DNA of 37,019 nucleotides, from positions 1 through 37,019 of the IMG/VR virus record IMGVR_UViG_3300025154_000253, one strand, 5' to 3'. The translations under genes and the position numbers were made by a program. Of this stretch, positions 30,699-36,658 are shown piece by piece (positions within the stretch are counted from its first letter, which is position 1; each line of letters starts with the position of its first letter). The notes beneath the pieces were generated by a model that saw nothing but the letters and a program-made list of their open reading frames with translations, did not search any database and was not told where the DNA came from. This stretch comes from a virus.

Positions 30699-30885
30699 GG
30701 CGTTCAAGTTCAGCGGTGATGATTTTGACAAAATACTTATTTTTTTCAAGACGATTATTGACAGAGCCATGACTGTACGATGTGACATCGTGGAGCAAAG
30801 CCAACTCGCACACCTTAATATCATTCTGACTATCCAGCAAATCGCTTTCAAGTTCACTCGTTGGGATTTCTTTTATATCAACCAT
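30622..30885 (-). CDS. cassette-encoded hypothetical protein
   Basis: An 87-aa acidic helical product (MVDIKEIPTSELESDLLDSQ) with a long helix to about residue 63 (KNKYFVKIITAELERR). GAAAGAAGGAAAC precedes the ATG, the same leader as in two other cassettes. The tail from about residue 64 (TMRALAPPSALVSVGDSINS) comes from attC 7. No family recognised. Confidence 0.6.
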   Translation of the reverse strand: MVDIKEIPTSELESDLLDSQNDIKVCELALLHDVTSYSHGSVNNRLEKNKYFVKIITAELERRRTMRALAPPSALVSVGDSINSASK

Positions 30886-30908
30886 GTTTCCTTCTTTCTC
30901 GGCAAGCC

Positions 30909-30999
30909 GCCGAACGGACTAGCGTTAGTGGTTTGCGGGTTGCGCCACGAACCACAGCCCACAAGCGACGCAAGCCGTCGCCTGCACGCTTTGTTATGC
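30909..30999 (-). repeat. attC site 6
   Basis: A 91-bp site: GCCGAACGGACTAGCGTTAGTGG at the left and TGCACGCTTTGTTATGC at the right (plus strand). Both AAC and GTT are intact. The stop codon of the cassette ORF (TTA at 30994-30996 on plus) lies inside the R'' box, a layout often seen in integron cassettes. Confidence 0.85.
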
Positions 31000-31266
31000 G
31001 GCGGGTTTGTTTTTACTGCCTTTTGGACGCCCGCCAAGCCTGCCGTTATTAGCGGACGATTTTTGTTTTGCCTTGCTGGTGGATGATCCACCTTTGCGAC
31101 CAAGTTCTGCCGCTGTGCTGACATCCACAATATCAGACCAGTTATATGCTTGCCCATCATCATCCACAAAAACAGGATGACCATAAGAACTGGCGGCGTG
31201 GGCGGTTGTTAGCCGCCCACTTACCTTTGAACCATCAAGTAATGTTGCTGTTGCTTTGGTATCCAT
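30994..31266 (-). CDS. cassette protein with Gly/Lys-rich DNA-binding-like tail
   Basis: A 90-aa product: a small beta domain (ATLLDGSKVSGRLTTA, HPVFVDDDGQAYNWSDIVDV), then AELGRKGGSSTSKAKQKSSA and RLGGRPKGSKNKPAA. The GRKGG-S-x-x-S...GGRP tail is an AT-hook-like motif common in small DNA-associated proteins. Its ATG overlaps the stop of the preceding gene (TAATG), so the cassette carries two coupled genes. Confidence 0.65.
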   Translation of the reverse strand: MDTKATATLLDGSKVSGRLTTAHAASSYGHPVFVDDDGQAYNWSDIVDVSTAAELGRKGGSSTSKAKQKSSANNGRLGGRPKGSKNKPAA

Positions 31267-31661
31267 TACAGACCTGCCAAAAGTTTTTCTGTTTCATCAA
31301 CTTCTGCGCCGATTGCAGAGAGCATTGTTTCGAGATTTGCAACTGCTACTCTTTTGCTCCAGCATTTATCCGCACCGTTCCAGCGGAAACCATTTGCTTT
31401 GAGCATATCTTTTTCGGCAAACGAGTTATAAGCCATGATAGTAATCATCGGTTCGGCGGGTGCATGGTTGGCGCTGTCTTGCAGTTGTTTGATTTCATTT
31501 TCCAACCGAGCCAACATCAACTTGCCTTCATCGACGCGTGACTGACCAAACTGACCATTTGCCATTGAGTGCCACTTGGATGTTTCAAGTTCGGCTTGCT
31601 TGCGGGCTACTGCTTCGAGGGCTTTCTTGTTGCTTTCTACGGGGTTGAGTTCGATATTCAT
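31266..31661 (-). CDS. cassette protein with DUF5710-like C-terminal domain
   Basis: A 131-aa protein. A coiled-coil half (ESNKKALEAVARKQAELETS, RLENEIKQLQDS) is followed by YNSFAEKDMLKANGFRWNGA and KCWSKRVAVANLETML. The pattern E-K-D-x-x-K-A-x-G-x-R-W-x...K-x-W resembles DUF5710-type modules seen in DNA-primase-like and mobile-element proteins. AAGGAGAT lies before ATG 31661. It has its own strong promoter (31692-31719). Confidence 0.65.
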   Translation of the reverse strand: MNIELNPVESNKKALEAVARKQAELETSKWHSMANGQFGQSRVDEGKLMLARLENEIKQLQDSANHAPAEPMITIMAYNSFAEKDMLKANGFRWNGADKCWSKRVAVANLETMLSAIGAEVDETEKLLAGL

Positions 31662-31691
31662 TTTTTTATCTCCTTGTTGGTTGATACCCTG

Positions 31692-31719
31692 ATTATATCC
31701 TAATCGTTTAGGTTGTCAA
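31692..31719 (-). promoter_or_regulatory. cassette-borne promoter with palindromic spacer
   Basis: On the minus strand TTGACA (31719-31714), a 16-base spacer, and TATAAT (31697-31692) give a near-ideal sigma-70 promoter. The spacer holds CCTAAACGATTAGG, a 5-bp inverted repeat with a 4-base centre, in the position of a repressor operator. It lies inside cassette 6 about 30 bases upstream of its first gene, so that cassette is independent of upstream transcription. Confidence 0.7.
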
Positions 31720-31769
31720 GGGTTGGAGATGACCAATTTCAGAGCAACTTTGAGACCGCGCAGATAGCC

Positions 31770-31867
31770 GCATAACGGTTTGCTTTACCAGCGTATGGTG
31801 GCGGGAGCGGGAAAAACTGTCCGCGAAGCCGAAGCCCACCATACGTCTGGTGCAAGCTGTGTTATGC
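31770..31867 (-). repeat. attC site 5
   Basis: A 98-bp site: GCATAACGGTTTGCTTTACCAGC at the left, TGCAAGCTGTGTTATGC at the right (plus strand), with inner arms CGTATGGTGG/CCACCATACG pairing. Core triplets are intact. It is the clearest hairpin of the set. The preceding ORF stops seven bases outside it. Confidence 0.9.
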
Positions 31868-31873
31868 GCCGCT

Positions 31874-32101
31874 CTATTTGAAACTATCATCGTTCCAGAG
31901 TTTCGACGCTTCAAACTCAGGAAACACTTTCGCCATATCTTCAATCATCAGAACGAAAAAGTTCATCAATTGAACTGGATCACCAAAGTGCATTTCTAAA
32001 ACTGTGTTTCCTGTATTGATTTCAAGCACGACAGTTTTTGCTGTCCGCTTGACTTTTCCTTCGATGTTGTAAATTTCAATTCGATTAGGCGTGTTGCTCA
32101 T
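31874..32101 (-). CDS. cassette-encoded hypothetical protein
   Basis: A 75-aa beta/alpha protein: MSNTPNRIEIYNIEGKVKRT, TVVLEINTGNTVLEMHFGDP, then a helix (LMNFFVLMIEDMAKVFPEFE). Coupled to the gene before it by ATGA (32098-32101), so cassette 5 carries two genes. No cysteines or membrane segment. Unknown family. Confidence 0.65.
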   Translation of the reverse strand: MSNTPNRIEIYNIEGKVKRTAKTVVLEINTGNTVLEMHFGDPVQLMNFFVLMIEDMAKVFPEFEASKLWNDDSFK

Positions 32102-32310
32102 ACTTCTTTCCTTTGCAAAAGTTTCAGGCGTAGTTGATTGGGCTTCACGGATTGCACCCGAAATTTACTGCCACGAATTTCAATGACTTCGCCTTCCCGA
32201 AACCAGCCGCCATGCACGGGAAATTTGCTTTCAAGTTCAAGCATTTTCTGCTTGAGTTCTTCTTCGGTTGCGGCATTGATTTGTTCAAACCTTCCTTGAC
32301 CTGTATCCAT
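32098..32310 (-). CDS. cassette-encoded small beta-barrel-like protein
   Basis: A 70-aa protein. Start 32310 is chosen over 32358 because AGGAG precedes it, and the longer frame would extend across the attC boundary. The product has a helix (EEELKQKMLELESKFPVHGG) and a beta part (EGEVIEIRGSKFRVQSVKPN). Unknown function; basic C-terminus (LRLKLLQRKEV). Confidence 0.65.
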   Translation of the reverse strand: MDTGQGRFEQINAATEEELKQKMLELESKFPVHGGWFREGEVIEIRGSKFRVQSVKPNQLRLKLLQRKEV

Positions 32311-32333
32311 AACTGACTCCTTTGCCCGAAGGC

Positions 32334-32461
32334 GCATAACGGACTGCATTACCCGCAAGTGGGCGGGGTAGATAAAACTTCAAGATGTGGATAATCTCGA
32401 AGGTGGGAAAATGCCTGTAAAGGCGCAGACTCCCACTTGTCGGGTGCATGCTTTGTTAGGC
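32334..32461 (-). repeat. attC site 4
   Basis: A 128-bp site: GCATAACGGACTGCATTACCCGC at the left and TGCATGCTTTGTTAGGC at the right (plus strand), with AAGTGGG/CCCACTT inner arms. Core triplets intact. The final 26 or so codons of the methyltransferase ORF run into it. Confidence 0.88.
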
Positions 32462-33057
32462 GCAGAGAAGACATGCAAGCCTAGAGATGGGATGACGCAA
32501 TTACGAAGGATTTGCCGTTTATTAGGCAACTTATATTTACTCAAATCAATTCCGTGTAATTCTTGCAAATCAGGGATTTGCGCATTCCTTATCTTTGCGC
32601 CAGTTATTTCGATTTCAGGAATATTGAAATTAGACCAGAACAGATGACGATGAAGGCGGGCGGTTGGTTGAATGAGTGGCTCATAATATGGATTGACGTT
32701 CTCGACAACCCAATTAGATTTACAGTTAACTTGCAAAAATAGAATTTCCTGATATAGCTTCATATCTGGATACACAGGCTCTACACCACGAAAACGTACG
32801 CCAATATTCTGACGAAAGCTGGAATGACTCTGGCAAGGCGGGCTTGACCATATAAAATCAAACTCGCTGTAATGCTCTGCAAGATAGGCGTGAGCATCGC
32901 CAATGATTAGGGTGTCTTGTGGGTACAGGTCTGCGTAAACTTTCGCAATATCGGGATTGAACTCAACGGCGGTTACTTCCACGCCTTCCCATAATTTGCG
33001 ATTACCGCCAATGCCTGCGTACAGATTCAATGCTTTGTACAGATTCAATGCTTTCAA
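32380..33057 (-). CDS. short C5-cytosine DNA methyltransferase (cassette gene)
   Basis: A 225-aa Dcm-type enzyme: LNLYAGIGGN (motif I, SAM binding), SSPPCQSHS with C75 (motif IV nucleophile), VVENV with E119 (motif VI), QPTARLHRHLFW (motif VIII) and RNCVIPSLGL (motif X-like). It is short and lacks a sizeable target-recognition domain. It starts at TTG (33055-33057) with AGGAG nine bases upstream. The first codons contain an exact 18-bp tandem repeat giving KALNLY twice. About 26 C-terminal residues are read from attC. It probably protects phage DNA from restriction. Confidence 0.85.
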   Translation of the reverse strand: MKALNLYKALNLYAGIGGNRKLWEGVEVTAVEFNPDIAKVYADLYPQDTLIIGDAHAYLAEHYSEFDFIWSSPPCQSHSSFRQNIGVRFRGVEPVYPDMKLYQEILFLQVNCKSNWVVENVNPYYEPLIQPTARLHRHLFWSNFNIPEIEITGAKIRNAQIPDLQELHGIDLSKYKLPNKRQILRNCVIPSLGLHVFSAPNKACTRQVGVCAFTGIFPPSRLSTS

Positions 33058-33073
33058 GTAACTATGCTCCTGC

Positions 33074-33170
33074 GCCTAACGGCAAGCGTTAGTGGCAAGT
33101 GGCGGCGGATGTAGAATCGCCGTCAGATTTGCCAACGCCCGCCACTTGTCCACTGCACGCATTGTTGGGC
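33074..33170 (-). repeat. attC site 3
   Basis: A 97-bp site: GCCTAACGGCAAGCGTTAGTGG at the left and CCACTGCACGCATTGTTGGGC at the right (plus strand), with inner arms CAAGTGGCGG/CCGCCACTTG. GCCTAAC fits the consensus fully. It is a near-ideal attC. Confidence 0.9.
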
Positions 33171-33370
33171 GTAAATGCACACCTACAATTAACGTGCTTT
33201 GGTGGAAGTGTAACAAAACGAATGATGTATGTCACGCCACGAAATTTTTTATAAACCAGCATTACCTCTGTGCCAAGTTCATCATCAAAAGAAACGTGGT
33301 TTTGCTCTTTGATGAAAAGCAATGCCAGCCGTTCAAAAAAACCTACTTGTTTTGGTTGCCAATTTTTCAT
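33089..33370 (-). CDS. cassette-encoded hypothetical protein
   Basis: A 93-aa product (MKNWQPKQVGFFERLALLFI) with an N-terminal helix, then GTEVMLVYKKFRGVTYIIRF beta strands. From about residue 68 (NNACSGQVAGVGKSDGDSTS) it is attC-coded. No clear ribosome-binding site lies between the cassette junction and ATG 33370, only ten bases away. Unknown family. Confidence 0.55.
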   Translation of the reverse strand: MKNWQPKQVGFFERLALLFIKEQNHVSFDDELGTEVMLVYKKFRGVTYIIRFVTLPPKHVNCRCAFTPNNACSGQVAGVGKSDGDSTSAATCH

Positions 33371-33378
33371 AAGATTAC

Positions 33379-33504
33379 GCCCAACGGTTTGCGTTAAGCG
33401 CGGCTGGTAACTTTGCGCTTCTTCGCAGGGGATTTACTGCCTGCGGTGGATGGCTGCTTTTTAGCGGGAGACTCTAAAGCCGTCGCTTGCACGCCGTGTT
33501 CTAC
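33379..33504 (-). repeat. attC site 2
   Basis: A 126-bp site: GCCCAACGGTTTGCGTTAAGCGC at the left and TTGCACGCCGTGTTCTAC at the right (plus strand). The outer boxes are imperfectly complementary, but AAC and GTT are kept. A long centre codes the Lys/Ser/Pro-rich tail of the cassette ORF. Confidence 0.8.
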
Positions 33505-33696
33505 GGCTTCATATTTGCGCTTGAGTCTGATGTATGTTGATCGCTCATAACATGGGATATATTCATTGTGCAAACACGGATTAGTAACCATGCACTGACA
33601 ATCATTACACCATTCCCAATAACCCGATGCGCTTTCTTCGTAGTTGTGCATGTGCTTACCATTGACACCTTCGCCTACAAGTTTACTGATTGGCAT
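33394..33696 (-). CDS. cassette protein with cysteine cluster and basic attC-coded tail
   Basis: A 100-aa product. The core has WCNDCQCMVTNPCLHNEYIP with a C-x2-C-x-C...C cluster, likely zinc binding, then a helix (ERSTYIRLKRKYEAVEHG). The last 34 residues (ALESPAKKQPSTAGSKSPAK, then KRKVTSRA) come from attC 2 and resemble a histone-H1-like tail. The leader GAGAAAGAAGGTAAT precedes ATG 33696. Confidence 0.6.
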   Translation of the reverse strand: MPISKLVGEGVNGKHMHNYEESASGYWEWCNDCQCMVTNPCLHNEYIPCYERSTYIRLKRKYEAVEHGVQATALESPAKKQPSTAGSKSPAKKRKVTSRA

Positions 33697-33719
33697 ATTA
33701 CCTTCTTTCTCAACGAGCC

Positions 33720-33830
33720 GTAGAACGGCTTGCGTAACCCGCGTGTGCGAGAACGCAAGACCGTAAATTTATTGATCAATACCTATGCCAACCGTGACGT
33801 TGCACATGTCAGGTTCACGCATTGTTAGAT
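33720..33830 (-). repeat. attC site 1
   Basis: A 111-bp site: GTAGAACGGCTTGCGTAACCCGC at the left and TTCACGCATTGTTAGAT at the right (plus strand). On the minus strand R'' is ATCTAAC, a full consensus match. It closes the first cassette, nearest the phage gene at 34126. Confidence 0.82.
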
Positions 33831-34096
33831 GCGACAATTTCATGCGCTTCGACATCCTCATCAACATTCTCAATGATGCGAGCATTCTCATTCGGCTGAT
33901 CTCCCCAGCCATCAAGGTCGTTCAAATCGCTATGAAACAAAACCATGCACCGACCTATCATTGATGCTATTTCTTCTGGCTCATGGAGGTTATAAAAAGT
34001 CTTCCACCATTCGTCATCAACAGCATCAATTACGGCATCGTCCAATTCTAGGTTGATGGTTTTGGTTACAGTGACTTCAAAAATTCTTTTACCCAT
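33815..34096 (-). CDS. first cassette protein, acidic
   Basis: A 93-aa very acidic product: beta start (MGKRIFEVTVTKTINLELDD), DDEWWKTFYNLHEPEEIASM, then DLNDLDGWGDQPNENARI and a Glu/Asp tail. The charge is DNA-mimic-like, as in anti-restriction proteins, but that is only suggestive. The leader GAGAAAGAAGGAACA precedes the ATG. Its stop lies within attC 1. Confidence 0.6.
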   Translation of the reverse strand: MGKRIFEVTVTKTINLELDDAVIDAVDDEWWKTFYNLHEPEEIASMIGRCMVLFHSDLNDLDGWGDQPNENARIIENVDEDVEAHEIVASNNA

Positions 34097-34125
34097 TGTT
34101 CCTTCTTTCTCAAGGGAGCATTTAA

Positions 34126-34374
34126 CTATGTGTTTAGCAATTCTGTATATATGGTCTCAACGTACTTTCTTGTTGCAGTGCGGATAATCTCATTCTCGTT
34201 GTAAAAATAACCCAAGCGAGTTGAAATATAAGCCAGCATCAAATTTGTCTCATCATCCAACCGATATAATTTCGGTTTCCCTAATCCCGATGACTTTCTG
34301 CCCTGTGTTCCTTTGCGGGTATAGGTTGAAATCTTGCCGTCTACCGTTTTGCGAGTAAAAATATTTGACGCCAT
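34126..34374 (-). CDS. small basic DNA-binding-like phage protein at the array junction
   Basis: An 82-aa basic protein: MASNIFTRKTVDGKISTYTR, KSSGLGKPKLYRLDDETNLM, then a helical end (NENEIIRTATRKYVETIYTE). A strand followed by two helices with R-T-A-x-x-K-Y-V recalls ribbon-helix-helix regulators. Its TAG stop supplies the G of the GTTAAAT junction, so the array joins exactly at the end of this gene and leaves it intact. Confidence 0.65.
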   Translation of the reverse strand: MASNIFTRKTVDGKISTYTRKGTQGRKSSGLGKPKLYRLDDETNLMLAYISTRLGYFYNENEIIRTATRKYVETIYTELLNT

Positions 34375-34376
34375 AA

Positions 34377-34610
34377 CTAGAACTCCATTTCAATTTCGAC
34401 AGGCTGATCCAGTTCCGCCCGTATCACGTCCGTCCATTTCTCCTTATACTCGCATCCATCGGTAAAACGGTGCGGGCATACCAGGCGGCGCTTATAGCGG
34501 GGTCGATCGGGGTCGGTTGTCTTGATCTCCTGCTCCTGCACGATCAGGGGATCCCGGTGCTTCGGGCAGGAGCAGGAGCAGGAGATAACGTAGCGGTTAT
34601 TGTAAATCAT
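34377..34610 (-). CDS. cysteine-rich hypothetical protein
   Basis: A 77-aa protein with C-x-C-x-C then H (SCSCSCPKHRDP) and a later CPHRF...C pair, likely binding one or two zincs, and an acidic C-terminus (IRAELDQPVEIEMEF). It starts four bases inside the end of the neighbouring recombination-like gene (ATGA). Unknown function. Confidence 0.65.
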   Translation of the reverse strand: MIYNNRYVISCSCSCPKHRDPLIVQEQEIKTTDPDRPRYKRRLVCPHRFTDGCEYKEKWTDVIRAELDQPVEIEMEF

Positions 34611-35542
34611 TTCACCTCTGGATTTTCAATAACCGCTTTGAACTCAGCTTTGCTCATTTTTCCAAGTTTGGCCTTGCCGAGCTGTTTAGCGGCGGCAGGT
34701 TTTTCCATGTTCCAGAACTTCGCGGCCTGCGTTACGGCCCAATCGCCCATCGTGTCAACAAGTTCAATCGCTCCGCCGACCTCGCCAGTCTCCTGGTTGA
34801 TATTTTCGGGTTGCACTTTGTTGACGGGGGTGGATTTGAGTACTCCGACAAACTCGCCAGCAACAAAATCCTCAATGTCCTGGGTAAAATATTCGCTTAG
34901 TCCGGTGGCTATCAGAGTTGCGGCGACAAGCGCACGCTTATCTGCCATTTTCAAAATAGTGTTTGCCAAATCCGCAACATCTGGATTTTTGATCTGTCCA
35001 GTTTCCTGGTTGACAATGGCGGGATCATTTGCTGAAAACTCAGCACCGCACCCGCCAATTTTGGAATAGCAATAAAACCCGGGCTGTGCGGTCGGGTCGG
35101 TCTTTGGTGGGAACTTACTTTTATTGATTGTCGCTTTCCCGCATTCAGGGCATACACGCCCGCCACCGCGATAGCGGTATTTTTTTTCAAAAGAATTGCA
35201 AGAACCATCAACAGACGCGACAATGTAATCTCCGCGCCAAAGGTCGCATGTTCGGCGGTAAAAGAAGAACGCCTCACCATCGTGGTCTTTGCCTGTGAAG
35301 TCCTCGATCACCTTTGCATCTTTGAATCTAGGTGACAATCCAAAGAATGACGTGGCCTTTTCTGCCCCCGCCTTGAGCAGAGTGTTCTTGCTTGTGCCGG
35401 GTATGATTCCATAATCTACATTCGGCTTCATGATCCCATCAATCAATTCTTTCTTGGCCTGGTATGCAAGCAGCGCATTTTGCACACTCACAACGGGGGA
35501 CAGAAAACCGGCCTGCTCAATTACTACAATATCATTAGTCAT
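34607..35542 (-). CDS. phage DNA-recombination-like protein with zinc ribbon
   Basis: A 311-aa protein. Start 35542 (MTNDIVVIEQAGFLSPVVSV) has AAGGAGAACGAC upstream; a longer frame reaches 35719 but is low-complexity. Residues about 30-65 hold DYGIIPGTSKNTLLKAGAEK then FFGLSP, a signature of a phage/plasmid family I associate with single-strand annealing or repair. A C-x2-C (CPECGK) and C...C zinc ribbon follows near 130-165, with ADKRALVAATLIATGLSEYF later. The C-terminal acidic/basic region may bind DNA. SSB-like neighbour supports a recombination role. Confidence 0.65.
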   Translation of the reverse strand: MTNDIVVIEQAGFLSPVVSVQNALLAYQAKKELIDGIMKPNVDYGIIPGTSKNTLLKAGAEKATSFFGLSPRFKDAKVIEDFTGKDHDGEAFFFYRRTCDLWRGDYIVASVDGSCNSFEKKYRYRGGGRVCPECGKATINKSKFPPKTDPTAQPGFYCYSKIGGCGAEFSANDPAIVNQETGQIKNPDVADLANTILKMADKRALVAATLIATGLSEYFTQDIEDFVAGEFVGVLKSTPVNKVQPENINQETGEVGGAIELVDTMGDWAVTQAAKFWNMEKPAAAKQLGKAKLGKMSKAEFKAVIENPEVK

Positions 35543-35552
35543 GTCGTTCTCC

Positions 35553-36137
35553 TTAGAATGGTATTTGATCGTCCGATATTTTGGGCGCTGATTGAATTGT
35601 GTACAACATTTCACCGCCTGAAATAATCGGCGAAGCCTCGGTTCCTTCCTGTTCTTCTCCTTCCCGTTCTTCTCCTTCTCGTTTGACTTCCTCAACTCGG
35701 TCACATTCCTCGTCTTCAACCCACGCGATACGTCCGTATTTACGCAAAGACTTCATCACATCCAGCGCGGCTTGAAGATCAGTCAACGTGCCCCTCAATG
35801 TGCTGCCCCCACTGGCAATCCAAACTGCGCTGGATGCCGCCTCTTTTCGCTTGTCCATCTCTTTTTCAGGCGGGGTATAGGATGTCCAGATGCGGGACGG
35901 CGATTGTTCGCGCACCCCGGCTATTACTGCTTCGACTTTCTCGCAGATGGTTTTCCACGAATTGCTCTCGTTCCAAAACTCTGCGACCAGCGCGTCTGCG
36001 TCAGGGGTTAGTTTGTCCAGCGCCTTTAGCGTCCCCACTGCAAATGATTGCCAGTATCCATCATCGTCTGATAGCGTTGATTCGTCAACGGTGAAACCGC
36101 CCCTCATGCGTGACTGTCCGTGGAAATGTCTACTCAT
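35553..36137 (-). CDS. hypothetical protein with SSB-like acidic tip
   Basis: A 194-aa protein: helical middle (DALVAEFWNESNSWKTICEK, TDLQAALDVMKSLRKYG), a Glu/Arg-rich linker (about 150-168), and the end ISDDQIPF. That last part closely resembles the D-D-D-I-P-F tip by which bacterial SSB recruits repair proteins. No OB-fold is obvious, so it may borrow SSB partners instead of binding single strands itself. It precedes the recombination-like gene by ten bases. Confidence 0.6.
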   Translation of the reverse strand: MSRHFHGQSRMRGGFTVDESTLSDDDGYWQSFAVGTLKALDKLTPDADALVAEFWNESNSWKTICEKVEAVIAGVREQSPSRIWTSYTPPEKEMDKRKEAASSAVWIASGGSTLRGTLTDLQAALDVMKSLRKYGRIAWVEDEECDRVEEVKREGEEREGEEQEGTEASPIISGGEMLYTIQSAPKISDDQIPF

Positions 36138-36139
36138 GG

Positions 36140-36316
36140 CTATTCTCCTATAATCTTACTGATGGCTGGCAGCTTCTTGGCGGGAATGCTCACGCTGGTT
36201 TTGACGTGCGGGTTTCCCACGTTGATCGGGACTCTTAATGCAATTGCAATTGCCCGCAAGATTGCGCTGTCGGCAAAGATGGTTACTTTCGTTCCGCTTC
36301 GTATAATGATTGTCAT
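36140..36316 (-). CDS. 58-aa hypothetical basic protein
   Basis: ATG 36316 has AGGAG eight bases upstream; TAG is at 36140-36142, two bases before the next ATG. The product is MTIIIRSGTKVTIFADSAIL, then a helix and VSIPAKKLPAISKIIGE. Basic and beta/alpha mixed. Missed by length cut-offs. It lies just after the tRNA in the minus-strand transcript. Function unknown. Confidence 0.6.
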   Translation of the reverse strand: MTIIIRSGTKVTIFADSAILRAIAIALRVPINVGNPHVKTSVSIPAKKLPAISKIIGE

Positions 36317-36355
36317 GTTTTCAACTCCTGAGAGGGTCGGTTTGACATTCGTACT

Positions 36356-36434
36356 TGGTAGCGCAGGCGGGATTTGAACCCACGATCTCCAGGGTATGAA
36401 CCTAGCGAGGACGACCAGACTCCTCTACCGCGCA
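36356..36434 (-). tRNA. tRNA-Met-like (anticodon CAT), CCA encoded
   Basis: Minus-strand cloverleaf of 79 bases. The acceptor TGCGCGG pairs with CTGCGCT, with a mismatch at pair 1-72. The D arm is GAGG/CCTC, including A11-U24, with a GG-bearing loop. The anticodon arm is CTAGG-TTCATAC-CCTGG, anticodon CAT after U33. The T arm is GTGGG-TTCAAAT-CCCGC. The 3' end ACCA is encoded. The 1-72 mismatch and A11-U24 are initiator traits, but the three G-C pairs of initiator anticodon stems are missing. It could also be an Ile tRNA with modified CAU. Confidence 0.85.
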
Positions 36435-36572
36435 ACAATCTTCTATCTCTTCATCCTCAAGCGGGGTCATAAGTTCCGCTTCTCTGCCCCACAACTGGCG
36501 ATATATTCTGAGTATATCTTCCGTGGTCGCCCGCTGCATGGTGTTGGGGTCAAAGTCTTTTTCGATCTCCAT
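36402..36572 (-). CDS. 56-aa hypothetical protein overlapping the tRNA 5' half
   Basis: The frame starts at ATG 36572 (or 36578) with MEIEKDFDPNTMQRATTEDI and continues RIYRQLWGREAELMTPLEDE. It looks coding up to about residue 45. The last eleven codons are within the tRNA gene, so translation and tRNA processing compete. A small acidic helical protein; unknown. No strong ribosome-binding site. Confidence 0.45.
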   Translation of the reverse strand: MEIEKDFDPNTMQRATTEDILRIYRQLWGREAELMTPLEDEEIEDCCAVEESGRPR

Positions 36573-36607
36573 GCACATACTATACAACAAAACAAGGCGG
36601 AGAAACA

Positions 36608-36637
36608 TTGCAGTTTTAGAAAAAAACAAAACTGCAA
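36608..36637. promoter_or_regulatory. operator-like inverted repeat
   Basis: Perfect 10-bp arms TTGCAGTTTT/AAAACTGCAA (36608-36617 and 36628-36637) around ten bases, next to an AT-rich segment (TATATATAATTTT, 36644-36656). It lies upstream of the first minus-strand ORF and could be a repressor site or mRNA hairpin controlling the minus-strand early genes. Confidence 0.5.
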
Positions 36638-36658
36638 CAAAACTATATATAATTTTCG

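Larger units (their letters stand above)
30058..34126 (-). mobile_element. integron gene-cassette array without integrase (CALIN)
   Basis: Nine attC sites in one orientation delimit nine cassettes with eleven small ORFs plus one doubtful one, all on the minus strand like the phage operon. The sites share AACGG-x3/4-GCGTTA left arms and TGCACGC-WTT-GTTRGGC right arms (plus strand) but differ in their centres, as true attC sites do. No tyrosine recombinase or attI is present anywhere in the window. The first junction, GTTAAAT at 34120-34126, starts in the TAG stop of a phage gene. The far end is a damaged attC. Core-site decay increases toward that end. Confidence 0.9.
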
